Assembly: GCA_016125285.1 (NCBI GenBank)
Contig: WGMA01000046.1
Coordinates: 31,881 to 95,880 of the forward strand
Source: Phycisphaera sp.
GTDB taxonomy: Bacteria > Planctomycetota > Phycisphaerae > Phycisphaerales > Zrk34
Length of the DNA: 64,000 bases
Reading direction: 5' to 3'
Shown: in pieces, positions 48,302-57,604 of the stretch
Position numbering within the stretch: position 1 is the first letter of the stretch
Layout of the letters: each line of letters starts with the position of its first letter
The notes under the pieces: model-generated
Seen by the model: only the letters and a program-made list of their open reading frames with translations
Told to the model about the DNA's origin: nothing
Databases searched by the model: none
Position numbers and translations under genes: made by a program

Positions 48302-49909
48302 ATGTCTCAGTCGGGCACTCAGAGCATCGACCCTGTGGCTGTTCCTCATATTGATGTGGAACGGATCGGTGGCGTGCCGTGCGTGAAGTGCCGCCAGCCG
48401 ATGCGCCTCGAGGGCCTCGATCCGCTGAGCTCGGCGCAGTGTCCGCATTGCGGAACGGTGTTCAGCGTGCCGTGCCGCCTCGACGAGTACGTGCTGCTGC
48501 GTGCCCTGTGGGAGCAGGCGGGCGTGTGGACGATCGAGGCGCTGGGCAAGGACAAGCGTTCCAACGTGCTGATCCAGGTCTTCCGCGGGGCGGATCACTC
48601 GCAGACCCGCCTGCGGTACTTCCTGCGGGACGTGCAGCGGATCTCCAAGGTCCGCCATCCGAACATCGTTCACGTCCTGTCGATGAACACGAATCAGACC
48701 CAGCCGTACGTCATCATGGACCGCGCGCCGGGCTTCCAGCTGGCCAAGTTCCTGGCGCCCGGGCGGCTGATGCGTGAGGCCAACGCGTTGCAGATCGGCC
48801 TGTCGATCACCGAGGCGCTGGCCGCGGCGGATCAGAAGAAATACGTGCACGGCGACGTGTCCAGCTACAACGTGATGGTCGACGAGCAGGGGCACACCAC
48901 GCTGTTCAACTTCGGCTGGGATCGCATCATGCGGTTCAAGACCGACCAGGGCATTGTCGGCGGACACCCGTGGTACGTGGCGCCGGAGAAGATCGGCGGC
49001 GACGCGGCGACGCGCTCGTCCGACATCTACAGCCTCGGCGCGGTCATCTACCACATGCTCGCCGGGCAGCCGCCGTTCCAGGGCGACACCGACGAGGAAA
49101 CCGCCCTCATGCGTCAGGGCCACCTGCCGCCCGACCTCGAGGCGTTCCGCGATGACCTGAATCCCAACACGATCAAGCTGATCAACGGCCTGATGCAGCC
49201 CCGCAAGCAGGACCGCTACAAAGACTTCCCCTCGATTCTCAGAGACATCCGCAAGGCGATCGCCACCGAGTCGACCGTCGTGCGGGAGTACGACGAACCC
49301 CCGGCCAACGACCTGGCCGCGGCTTTGGCCGGTCAGGCATACGACGGCCCGGCGGGCTACCACGGCGACCCCAGCGTCTTCGACCAGGGCGGCGCGCTGG
49401 GCGGCGGACCTGGCGGTGGCGCAGCCGGCGGTGCAACCCGACCCGTGCGGCGCACCCGCCGACGCAACGATCCCACGCTGCTGATCATCGTGTCCGTCGT
49501 GCTGATCGTCGGCCTGATCATCATGGTCGTGCTGCTGGCCAACGCCGAGAAGTGGCGCAACGTCAACTATCGCCCGCCGACCAGCGCCGACATCCGCGCC
49601 AACACCCGCCCGGCCATGCCCGGCGCCGACGACACCCCCGAGAGCGTCAAACGCGGCGCCTACGACGAGGCCGTCTACACCGTCCGCGACGCGCTCGAGA
49701 ACGGTGACTCGGCCGATTTCGTGCCTCTCAGCAACCCCGACGTGACGGTAACTAAATACCCCAACCACCATTACAACGTGAAGGGGTATGTCACCTCCAA
49801 GGATGACAGCGGGGCGAGCGTCCGTCGGCGGTTCACGATCGAGGTCTGGCCGACGAACAAGGAAGCGACACGTTGGAAATCTGCCCGCCCGACGCTGGTC
49901 GTGGAATGA
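48302..49909 (+). CDS. kinase-like protein lacking ATP-binding residues (pseudokinase), membrane anchored
   Basis: A 535-aa protein. An N-terminal zinc ribbon (C-x2-C at 27-30 and C-x2-C at 47-50) precedes a Hanks-type kinase fold. The nucleotide-lobe Lys is Gln (VLIQVF), the G-loop is absent, the catalytic loop keeps Asp and Asn (HGDVSSYNVMV, about 186) and DFG is NFG (FNFGWD, about 204). DIYSLGAVIYHMLAG is intact. The loss of Lys, the G-loop and the DFG Asp makes normal ATP use unlikely. A Gly-rich linker precedes one membrane helix (about 395-418) and a ~110-residue extracytoplasmic domain. ATG 48302 is the only early start. Confidence 0.82.
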   Translation: MSQSGTQSIDPVAVPHIDVERIGGVPCVKCRQPMRLEGLDPLSSAQCPHCGTVFSVPCRLDEYVLLRALWEQAGVWTIEALGKDKRSNVLIQVFRGADHSQTRLRYFLRDVQRISKVRHPNIVHVLSMNTNQTQPYVIMDRAPGFQLAKFLAPGRLMREANALQIGLSITEALAAADQKKYVHGDVSSYNVMVDEQGHTTLFNFGWDRIMRFKTDQGIVGGHPWYVAPEKIGGDAATRSSDIYSLGAVIYHMLAGQPPFQGDTDEETALMRQGHLPPDLEAFRDDLNPNTIKLINGLMQPRKQDRYKDFPSILRDIRKAIATESTVVREYDEPPANDLAAALAGQAYDGPAGYHGDPSVFDQGGALGGGPGGGAAGGATRPVRRTRRRNDPTLLIIVSVVLIVGLIIMVVLLANAEKWRNVNYRPPTSADIRANTRPAMPGADDTPESVKRGAYDEAVYTVRDALENGDSADFVPLSNPDVTVTKYPNHHYNVKGYVTSKDDSGASVRRRFTIEVWPTNKEATRWKSARPTLVVE

Positions 49910-50059
49910 TTTGAACCCCGGCCGCCATCTGCACGTAAGGTTTGTTACACTGAATGCAGTAAGTGAGGGAGATCGACACGGGAAGGGTGCGCCCGGAGGT
50001 CTGCCCCTGAACCGTTCGATTACACGTGTAACTCTTGAGAAACATCGGCCAATAGTAAG

Positions 50060-52015
50060 ATGATGTCACGCCACCTTCTCTTAGTGACGATCACCGCCGG
50101 ATTGTGTGTCGGCGCCTTCGATCTCGACCTCTACGCCCAGGCCGCGGCCGCCGGACCTGACTCGCCGTTTCTGAACGTGCTGCCGGACGATCCTGCGCCG
50201 AAGAAGCCGGAGGCGGCGACGGATGCGCCGGCCGACGCCGCGGCGCCCGCCGAGGCGGCGCCCGTCAAGCAGACCACCGCCGCCGAGGCGCAGAAGATTT
50301 TCGACGACCTGTTCGGCGGCGAGCTCAAGCGTGTCGAGGCGACGCCCGAATCCGCCGACGACCTGGCGCTGGCCAAGACGCTGCTGGTGGCGGCGCAGAG
50401 CGACGCGCAGAACGCGAAGCTGGTGTCGGTGTTGTGTCGCAACGTCGCGCTGCTGGCGGCGAACGATCCAGACGGCGGCGCGACGTCGAAGGCCGCGCTC
50501 GACCTGCTGCGTGAGACCGATCCCGATCAGGTCGCGCCGCTGATGTCGCAGCTCGTCGATACGCTGCAGCGCCGGTACAACATGACGCGCGGCCCGCAGC
50601 GTACGCAGATCGCCGCGGCGCTGCTCGAAGCGATCGTCAACCTCGGCGACACGCAGCTGGCGGCCCATCAGGCCGACGACGCGCTCAACGCCTACCGCCG
50701 CGCGTACTCGATCGCCACGTCCGTCAAGCCCGACGAGCGCGAGGCGATCAAGACGAAGATGAACGAGGCGAGCGACCTGCAGCGGATCGTGCGTCAGATC
50801 GATCTGCTCAAGGCGAAGCTCAAGGCCAACAGCAAGGACACCGCCGCGGCGCGCGACCTGATCCTGCTCTACGTCGCGGACCTCAACGACGCGATCGAGG
50901 CGCGCAAGTACACGTTCCTCGTCGACAGCGAGCTGGCGGACAACGTCCGGCGTGCGACGCTCGACACCGCCGACCTGACCGAGGACGACGCGTTCAAGCT
51001 CGGCGAGTGGTACCGCGGCCTGGCCGGTCAGGCGACCAACGAGAAGGTGCGCGGCGAGCTGTACCGCAGCGCCTACGCCGCGTACGAGCGTTACCTCGAG
51101 GCGCACAAGACCGAAGACCTGTACCAGGCGCGGGTGGTGCTCGCGGCGAAGCAGGTGCGCGAGCAGATGGACAAGCTGGGCGTCAAGCCGATCGTCCGCG
51201 ACGAAGCGGGCTGGGTGAACCTCATCCCGCTGACGCGTCCGGGCGTGAACGTCGACCCGGACGAGTGGCGTGTGCTGCCGACGCAGATCTCCGTGGTCGG
51301 CGAGCCGCGCAGCGCGACGTACACGCTGCCCGCGGCCGTGCGCGGCGACTACGAGCTCGAACTGCAGTTCAAGTACACCAGCGGCGACTCGATGTACGTC
51401 GAGCTGCCCATCGGCGCCGAGGCCAAGAAGTTCGTCAGCGCGGTGTTCGGCTACCACGACGACGACGTGACGTACAACGCCATCGGCGGCATCGGCTACA
51501 GCATCCGCGCCGACACGCACCCCGCGCGGGTGATCGGCCCGATCGCCACGGACGCCACGCATCAGGCGACGTTCAAGGTGACGCACCTCGGCGAGCAGGT
51601 CACCGTCGCGGTCACGCTGGACGGCAAGCCTTACCTCAGCTGGACGGGCCTGCAGGCGACGCCGGCCGCGTATCCGTCCGGCGCGCGCGACCACCAGGGC
51701 CAGCCGCGTATCTCGCTCCGCCGGACGCAGATCGATCTCGCCGTCGTGCGCGCCCGCCCGGGCAAGGGCGGCAAGGTGCTCACCGGCGACACCCTCGCCG
51801 CCGCCAAGGCCGCGATCGCCGCGGCGAACAACGGCAACGGCGGCAAGCCCGCCGCGCCCAAGAGCGAGATGCAGAAGAAGTTCGACTACATCCTCGAGCA
51901 CTGGAACAACTACACCAATAAAGAGAAGCTGCAGATCCTCGCGCAGCTGCGCGAGTCCGGCCACCCCGCGGCGCGCCAGCTCATCGAGGACCTCGACGAT
52001 CGCTACGGCTTGTAG
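50060..52015 (+). CDS. exported repeat protein, paralogue 1 of a tandem pair
   Basis: A 651-aa protein. It has a signal peptide (to about residue 28), an Ala/Pro/Asp-rich linker, a long helical region (about 60-350) with KAALDLLRETDPDQVAPLM, VDTLQRRYNMTRGPQRTQ and the conserved LKAKLKANSKDTAAARDLI, then a beta-rich jelly-roll domain (about 420-570; LELQFKYTSGDSMYVELPIG, PYLSWTGLQ). It ends in a helical YTNKEKLQILAQLRESG. Paralogous to the next gene. The jelly roll resembles DUF1080-type lectin/hydrolase folds. Function unknown; probably periplasmic. Confidence 0.75.
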   Translation: MMSRHLLLVTITAGLCVGAFDLDLYAQAAAAGPDSPFLNVLPDDPAPKKPEAATDAPADAAAPAEAAPVKQTTAAEAQKIFDDLFGGELKRVEATPESADDLALAKTLLVAAQSDAQNAKLVSVLCRNVALLAANDPDGGATSKAALDLLRETDPDQVAPLMSQLVDTLQRRYNMTRGPQRTQIAAALLEAIVNLGDTQLAAHQADDALNAYRRAYSIATSVKPDEREAIKTKMNEASDLQRIVRQIDLLKAKLKANSKDTAAARDLILLYVADLNDAIEARKYTFLVDSELADNVRRATLDTADLTEDDAFKLGEWYRGLAGQATNEKVRGELYRSAYAAYERYLEAHKTEDLYQARVVLAAKQVREQMDKLGVKPIVRDEAGWVNLIPLTRPGVNVDPDEWRVLPTQISVVGEPRSATYTLPAAVRGDYELELQFKYTSGDSMYVELPIGAEAKKFVSAVFGYHDDDVTYNAIGGIGYSIRADTHPARVIGPIATDATHQATFKVTHLGEQVTVAVTLDGKPYLSWTGLQATPAAYPSGARDHQGQPRISLRRTQIDLAVVRARPGKGGKVLTGDTLAAAKAAIAAANNGNGGKPAAPKSEMQKKFDYILEHWNNYTNKEKLQILAQLRESGHPAARQLIEDLDDRYGL

Positions 52016-52135
52016 TTGACGACGCGAGACCCGCCGTCTCGCCGCGACGCGACGCTGCCGGTGTCGCGCCCGGCATTCAGAGCTTAATAGAGTGACGTCG
52101 AGATCCGCTTTGCGGAGCGTCCGTTGAAGTAAGAA

Positions 52136-54088
52136 ATGGAACGACCCATGGCTTTTCGTGCTACGCTGGTTCTATTCCTCGCCGCCCTCATCTGCGGCCT
52201 GGCCGACCGCCCCGTCGCGGCGCAGGACGCCGATGATCCCTTCGCCGATCTCAACGCCGCGGCGCCCGAACCGGCGCCCGCCGCGAAGCAGCCGATGTCG
52301 CTCGCGGAGGCGAAGGAGATGGTCGCCAGCCTGTTCGGCCAGGAGATCGCGCGCGTGCAGCAGACCACCGACCCGGCCGACGACCTGGCGTTGTCGCAGA
52401 CGCTGCTGACCGCGGCGCAGGGCGCGGATCAGGATCGAACCGTTGTGGCGGTGTTGAGCCGGTACGTCGCCGAACTCGCGGCCAACGGCGCCGAGGGCTG
52501 GCCGACGGTGCAGACGGCGCTGGGCCTGCTCGGGAAGACCGCGCCCGATCAGGTGGCGGATACGCTGGGCGAGGTCGTCGACACGCTGCAGCGGCGCTAC
52601 AACATGTTGCGCGGCGACGAGCGTACGGCGGTGGCCGGCGTGCTGCTCGACGCGATCGTCGCGCAGGCGGACACGAGCATGCTGCGGGACAACAGCGACG
52701 CCGCCCTGGCCTTGTATCGGCGCGCCTTCGCCATGGCCGGGCAGATCCGCCCCGAAACGCGCGACGCGATCAAGCCGAAGATGAACGAAGCGGTCGAACG
52801 CCAGCGCGTCACCCAGAAGATCGACCTGCTCAAGAACAAGCTCAAGGCGAACTCGAAGGACACGGTCGCGGCCCGCGAGCTGATCCTCGCGTACGTCACC
52901 GACCTCGATCAGCCCGACGAGGCGCGGAAGTACACATTTCTGGTCGACGATGCGGAGCTGGCCGAGAACCTCCGCCGCGCGTACACGCCGCTCGACACGC
53001 TCGAGGAGGACGACGCGTTCAGGCTCGGCGAGTGGTACCGGTCGCTGAGCACGTCGGTCGCCGGCGACGTGCCCCGCGCCCGCATGCTGACGCACGCGTC
53101 GAACGCGTACCAGCGCTACCTCGAGCTGCACACCGCCGAGGACCTCTACGCCACGCGGGTGAAGCTGTCCCTCAAGCAGATCGAGGAGAGCCTCAATCGC
53201 CTCGGCGCGCCCGTGCCGATCTACGCGTCGAACGTGGCCGGCGTCGCCACCCTGGCGCGGCGCGGCGAGTGGGTTGACCTGCTCAACAACGCCAGCCTCG
53301 ACAGCCCGCTCACCCGCTACTTCGCGAAGTCCGCCAACGGCGTGATTTCCGACGGCGCGAAGGGGTACCAGGACGGCGTGAAATTCGTCGTCCCCGTCGT
53401 GTTCGACGGCGACTACGACCTCGAGATGACGCTCGCGAAATCCTCCGGCCCGTACGTCTGGATGTTCCTGCCGCTGTCCGCCGACGGCTCGCGATACGTC
53501 GGGCTCTCGCTGGTGCAGATCGATCGCGGCGGGCTGTACAAGATCGACGGCTTCAGGGTCAAGGACCGCGAGAACCCCACGGTGAAGCCGACGCCGATCC
53601 GGGACGGCATGGTCAACAAGCTGGCGATCGGTGTTCGGCAGCGCGACGGGTCGGCGACGATCACGGTGACGGTGGACGGAGTGAAGTGGATCGATTGGTC
53701 CGGGCCGGCAGCGTCGATCGAGGGCAGCGGCTCGGCGACCCCACAGTTCGTGTCACTGTACACGCACAACGCGGTGGTCGAGGTACGCAGCCTCCGCGCC
53801 CGGGCGGTGAGCGGCACCATCGCCGAAGCGCCGAAGCCGACCGCCGACGAAGTGGCCGACGCGGACCAGAGGCCCGGCAAGTCCGATCGGCCCGGCAAGC
53901 CGGGCAAGCTGTCCAAGCTCGAGAAGCACAACCCCGCGGCTCACCTCTCGCCGAAGGCGCAGCAGGTGTTCGAGAACTGGGAGACCTACTCGAACAAGCA
54001 GAAGCTGCAGCTGCTCGACGCGATGCGTAGCGGCAGTGCGGAGGACCGCGAGCTGATGCGACTGATCCAGAAGCACTACCGGTTCTGA
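52136..54088 (+). CDS. exported repeat protein, paralogue 2 of a tandem pair
   Basis: A 650-aa paralogue of the preceding protein. It has a signal region then the same helical core (DTLQRRYNMLRGDERTA, KNKLKANSKDTVAARELI, FRLGEWYRSLS) and the same final helix (YSNKQKLQLLDAMRSG). The beta-rich domain (about 410-560) is shorter in repeats and has a Pro/Lys/Asp-rich tail (RPGKSDRPGKPGK). The start may be ATG 52136 or 52148, where GGAAC precedes. Gene pair is in the same orientation, about 120 nt apart. Confidence 0.75.
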   Translation: MERPMAFRATLVLFLAALICGLADRPVAAQDADDPFADLNAAAPEPAPAAKQPMSLAEAKEMVASLFGQEIARVQQTTDPADDLALSQTLLTAAQGADQDRTVVAVLSRYVAELAANGAEGWPTVQTALGLLGKTAPDQVADTLGEVVDTLQRRYNMLRGDERTAVAGVLLDAIVAQADTSMLRDNSDAALALYRRAFAMAGQIRPETRDAIKPKMNEAVERQRVTQKIDLLKNKLKANSKDTVAARELILAYVTDLDQPDEARKYTFLVDDAELAENLRRAYTPLDTLEEDDAFRLGEWYRSLSTSVAGDVPRARMLTHASNAYQRYLELHTAEDLYATRVKLSLKQIEESLNRLGAPVPIYASNVAGVATLARRGEWVDLLNNASLDSPLTRYFAKSANGVISDGAKGYQDGVKFVVPVVFDGDYDLEMTLAKSSGPYVWMFLPLSADGSRYVGLSLVQIDRGGLYKIDGFRVKDRENPTVKPTPIRDGMVNKLAIGVRQRDGSATITVTVDGVKWIDWSGPAASIEGSGSATPQFVSLYTHNAVVEVRSLRARAVSGTIAEAPKPTADEVADADQRPGKSDRPGKPGKLSKLEKHNPAAHLSPKAQQVFENWETYSNKQKLQLLDAMRSGSAEDRELMRLIQKHYRF

Positions 54089-54126
54089 TCCGCGCGTCGC
54101 GCGATCACGCCGACCCATGACAAAAA

Positions 54127-54156
54127 AAGCCCGCCGGACGCGTGTCCGGCGGGCTT
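54127..54156. terminator. bidirectional terminator between tandem paralogue and FKBP genes
   Basis: The 13-bp stem AAGCCCGCCGGAC/GTCCGGCGGGCTT encloses a 4-nt loop. A seven-A tract precedes it on the plus strand, giving a T-run on the minus strand, so it mainly ends FKBP transcription; TTGTT follows on the plus strand. Confidence 0.88.
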
Positions 54157-54183
54157 GTTCGTTTCGGGTTGTCGACGGGATGC

Positions 54184-55011
54184 TTACTTGTCGGGGTCGA
54201 GGTTCGGGAGCGCCGGCTCCTTGGCCTGGTCGACGATCTGCAGCAGCTCGACGTCGAAGATCAGCACGGCGTTCGCGGGGATGGGGCTGCGGGGCGGCGG
54301 GGTGGCGCCGTAGGCGAGCTCCGAGGGGATGAACAGGCGGTACTTGCTGCCGGTCTTCATCAGCTGCAACGCCTCGACCCAGCCGGGGATCACGCCGCCG
54401 ACCGGGAACGTCGCCGGCTGGTTGCGCTTGTAGGAGCTGTCGAACTCGGTGCCGTCGACGAGCGTGCCGCGGTAGTGCACGGAGACGACGTCGTCCTTGG
54501 TCGGCATCTTGCCGTCGCCTTCCTTGATGACCTTGTACTGCAGGCCGGACTTCGTGACCTTGACGCCTTCCTTGGTCTTGTTGTCGTCGAGGAACTTGAC
54601 GCCCTCGGCCTTCTTCGCCTCGTCGACCTCCTTCTGCTTGGCCATCATGACCTTCTGCAGCTCCATCATGACGGCCTGGCGCTGGGCGTCGGTCAGCTTC
54701 AGATCCTTGCCGCGCAGCGCGTCGGTCATGCCTTGCAGGAACAGGTCGATGTTGGGCTCGAGGTGGCTCTGCTTAAAGTCTTCGGCGAGGCTCTGACCGA
54801 TGTTCGAGCCGATCGCGTAGCTGGCGTTGTTGATGACGCCGTCGAACGGGCCGATGTCGGCCTTCTTCTCTTCGGCGGTGGACGGCGCGGCGGCGGGGGC
54901 GTCGGGCTTGGCGGCCTCCGGCTTGGCGTCGTTCTGCGCGTGCAGCACGCCGGCCGTCGCGACCATCAGGCCGACGATCAGCGCACTCGTGATCAAGCGT
55001 TGCGGGGTCAT
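54184..55011 (-). CDS. FKBP-type peptidyl-prolyl isomerase, exported
   Basis: A 275-aa protein. It has a signal peptide (to about residue 25), a helical N-terminal FKBP_N-like segment (about 45-140), then the FKBP domain with VTKSGLQYKVIKEG, VSVHYRGTLVDGTEFDSSY, PATFPVGGVIPGWVEALQLM and GSKYRLFIPSELAYG. It folds prolyl bonds in the periplasm (FkpA/Mip layout). ATG 55011 follows AAGGAA; the frame is open further but has no signal there. Confidence 0.9.
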   Translation of the reverse strand: MTPQRLITSALIVGLMVATAGVLHAQNDAKPEAAKPDAPAAAPSTAEEKKADIGPFDGVINNASYAIGSNIGQSLAEDFKQSHLEPNIDLFLQGMTDALRGKDLKLTDAQRQAVMMELQKVMMAKQKEVDEAKKAEGVKFLDDNKTKEGVKVTKSGLQYKVIKEGDGKMPTKDDVVSVHYRGTLVDGTEFDSSYKRNQPATFPVGGVIPGWVEALQLMKTGSKYRLFIPSELAYGATPPPRSPIPANAVLIFDVELLQIVDQAKEPALPNLDPDK

Positions 55012-55228
55012 GCGTGTTCCTTCAAGTAAAGGGTTCCGGGTCGCCGCCACAAGCGACGGCCACCCGGCTGAACGGTCCGTTCTGCTGGACGGGTAGCGTG
55101 AACACTATAGCGGCCCGAGGGCCACAAGCCAGCAAGGGCCGCGTCGGTCGTACGCGGCTACGCCGCTATGGGTTCGCGGCGGGGCGTCGGCGGGTTGGCG
55201 GTCGGGACGCGTCGACAAGGCGGGCAAG

Positions 55229-55492
55229 TCAGCCCTCGGTCGGCCGCGGACGTGGCTTCTTGGGCGGCGGGGCGGCGCCGGTGAGGAACGGCGGGGGATC
55301 GGCGCGCAACTCTTCAGGGTCCGGCGGCGCGTCGATCAGACCCGTGCCTCCGCTCGGCACCGGCTCGTTGGCGTGCGCCGGCTCGGGGATGATCAGGGCG
55401 CCGTCGCAATTGAAACAGCGAGCGCGGCGGCCGGCGTGCCGGTCGTCCATCTTCAACGCGGACTCGCAATGTGGGCAATGCCACTCAACCAT
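55229..55492 (-). CDS. small zinc-ribbon protein
   Basis: An 87-aa protein with an N-terminal double C-x2-C ribbon (WHCPHCESALKM, ARCFNCDGALII), followed by a Pro-rich tail (residues ~35-87). Similar ribbons head many planctomycete proteins of unknown role. The size is small but the Cys spacing is convincing. It is divergent from the sulfatase gene. Confidence 0.65.
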   Translation of the reverse strand: MVEWHCPHCESALKMDDRHAGRRARCFNCDGALIIPEPAHANEPVPSGGTGLIDAPPDPEELRADPPPFLTGAAPPPKKPRPRPTEG

Positions 55493-55706
55493 AACGACGT
55501 GTGCCCTGTAACGTCACTGCTCCCCGTCCCCGTATCTCCTTATCGTACCAAACGGCGTCCGATTTGAACACGCCAAAACGCGCTTCCGTATGCAATACAT
55601 CGCCCGCCGCCGCCGTTCGCATCGCGGCGGTGACACGCGTATGCTTTACCGCCTGGGCACGCGTAGCAACACGCATTCTCGCACTCACTCCTTTCGAGGT
55701 CCGCTC

Positions 55707-57584
55707 ATGACGCGCTTCACCGCTCTGCTGATGTTCTGCCTGACGCTCGCGCCGCTCGCCGCGCCCGCCGCCGTCTCCGCCGCCGATCGCCCCAACGTCC
55801 TTTGGATCACCAGCGAAGACAACGGCCCGCACCTCGGCTGTTACGGCGACACCTACGCCATCTCCCCCAACCTCGACAAGCTCGCCGCCAAGGGCATGAT
55901 CTACAACAACGCGTGGTCCACCGCGCCCGTCTGCGCCCCGGCGCGCACCACCATCATCACCGGCATGTGGCCGCCCTCCATCGGCGGGCAGCACATGCGC
56001 TCCGAGTCCAAGCTCCCGCCCGACATCAAGCCCTACCCGCAGATCCTCCGCGAGCACGGGTACTACTGCACCAACTGGACCAAGACCGACTACAACCTCG
56101 ACGTCGACATGAAGAAGGCGTGGGACGACCTGTCCAAGAAGGCCCACTGGAAAAACCGCAAGCCCGGCCAGCCCTTCTTCGCCATCTTCAACTACACCAT
56201 CAGCCACGAGCACAACATCCGCAACGCCATCGACGACAAGGACCGCATCCACGACCCGGCCAAGGTCCGCGTCCCCGCCTATCACCCCGACGTGCCCGAG
56301 GTCCGCAAGGACTGGGCACAGTACTACGACCGCATCACCCAGATGGACAAGCAGTGCGGCGACATGCTCGATCAGATCGACAAGGCCGGCCTCGAGCAGG
56401 ACACCATCGTCGTCTACTACGGCGACCACGGCTCGGGCATGCCGCGCTCCAAACGCTGGCCCTACAACTCCGGCCTCCAGATCCCGCTCATCGTCTACGT
56501 CCCCGAAAAATGGAAGAAGCTCGCCCCCAAAGACTACAAGCCCGGCGGCAGTTCCGACGATCTGCTCGGCTTCATCGACCTCGCGCCGACGCTGCTGTCG
56601 ACGTGCGGCGTCAAGCCCCCGGCCAACATGCAGGGACACGCCTTCATGGGCGAGTACGCCACCGACCCCGTCGAGTACCAGTTCGGCTTCCGCGGCCGCA
56701 TGGACGAACGCTACGACATGGTCCGCGTCTGCCGCGACAAGCGTTACATCTACATCCGCAATTACATGCCGCACAAGATCTACGGCCAGTACATCGATTA
56801 CATGTTCCAGACGCCGACCACGCGAGTGTGGAAGGAGATGTATGACGCCGGGAAGCTCAACGAGGCGCAGTCGCACTTCTGGCAGACCAAGCCCGCCGAG
56901 GAGCTGTACGACCTGAAGAACGACATCGACGAGATCCACAATCTCGCCGGGTCCGCGGACCACGCCGACGTGCTCAAGCGGATGCGCGCCGCGCTCGACA
57001 AGCAGCTGATCGAGTGGCGTGACCTGGGCTTCCTGTCGGAGGACGAGATGCAGCGGCGCAGCGTCAAGGACACGCCGCGCACGATGGGACTCGATCCCAA
57101 GCGTTACGACATCGAACGCATCAAGGCGATGGCGGACGTCGCGCAGTCGCTGGACTCGAAGGCCGTCACGCAGCTGATCACCGCGCTGGACGACAAGGAC
57201 AGCGGCGTGCGTTACTGGGGCGCGATGGGTCTGCTGATGCGGCAGGAGCCGAAGTCCGACGCGACGCGCACCGCGCTGCGTGAGGCGATGAAGGACGACA
57301 ACCCCTCGGTGATCGTGACCGCGGCCGAGGCGCTGGGGCGCTACGGCAACGACGAGGACGTGAAGCTCGCGCTGCCGGTGCTGATGGAATGGGCCGACGT
57401 GTCGAAGCACGAGATCTACGTGTCGATGATGGCGCTGAGCGCGCTGGACTTCATGGACGACCGCGCCGCGCCGGTCAAGGACCAGATCGCCAAGCTGCCG
57501 ACCGAAGGCAAGACCCACCCGCGTGTCGGCTCGGGCTACATCAAGAACGTCATCAAGAAGATCATGAGCGACTTCGACAAGTAA
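55707..57584 (+). CDS. exported sulfatase with C-terminal HEAT-like repeats
   Basis: A 625-aa protein with signal peptide MTRFTALLMFCLTLAPLAAPAAVSA. The sulfatase fold has NVLWITSEDNGPHLGCYGD, the formylglycine motif C76-A-P-A-R in PVCAPARTT, YGDHGSGMPRSKRW and DLKNDIDEIHNLA. The last ~160 residues are HEAT-like (KAVTQLITALDDKDSGVRYWGAMGLL, EALGRYGNDEDV). Class I maturation would convert Cys76 to formylglycine. It probably desulfates polysaccharides. ATG 55707 is chosen over an upstream start because of the signal peptide. Convergent with the DUF1080 gene, with element E6 between them. Confidence 0.9.
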   Translation: MTRFTALLMFCLTLAPLAAPAAVSAADRPNVLWITSEDNGPHLGCYGDTYAISPNLDKLAAKGMIYNNAWSTAPVCAPARTTIITGMWPPSIGGQHMRSESKLPPDIKPYPQILREHGYYCTNWTKTDYNLDVDMKKAWDDLSKKAHWKNRKPGQPFFAIFNYTISHEHNIRNAIDDKDRIHDPAKVRVPAYHPDVPEVRKDWAQYYDRITQMDKQCGDMLDQIDKAGLEQDTIVVYYGDHGSGMPRSKRWPYNSGLQIPLIVYVPEKWKKLAPKDYKPGGSSDDLLGFIDLAPTLLSTCGVKPPANMQGHAFMGEYATDPVEYQFGFRGRMDERYDMVRVCRDKRYIYIRNYMPHKIYGQYIDYMFQTPTTRVWKEMYDAGKLNEAQSHFWQTKPAEELYDLKNDIDEIHNLAGSADHADVLKRMRAALDKQLIEWRDLGFLSEDEMQRRSVKDTPRTMGLDPKRYDIERIKAMADVAQSLDSKAVTQLITALDDKDSGVRYWGAMGLLMRQEPKSDATRTALREAMKDDNPSVIVTAAEALGRYGNDEDVKLALPVLMEWADVSKHEIYVSMMALSALDFMDDRAAPVKDQIAKLPTEGKTHPRVGSGYIKNVIKKIMSDFDK

Positions 57585-57604
57585 CCGCACGCCGCGGACG
57601 GCGT

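Noticed and set aside
55485..57590. 701-codon antisense open frame opposite the sulfatase gene
   Set aside because: Shadow of the sulfatase with no recognised motif.
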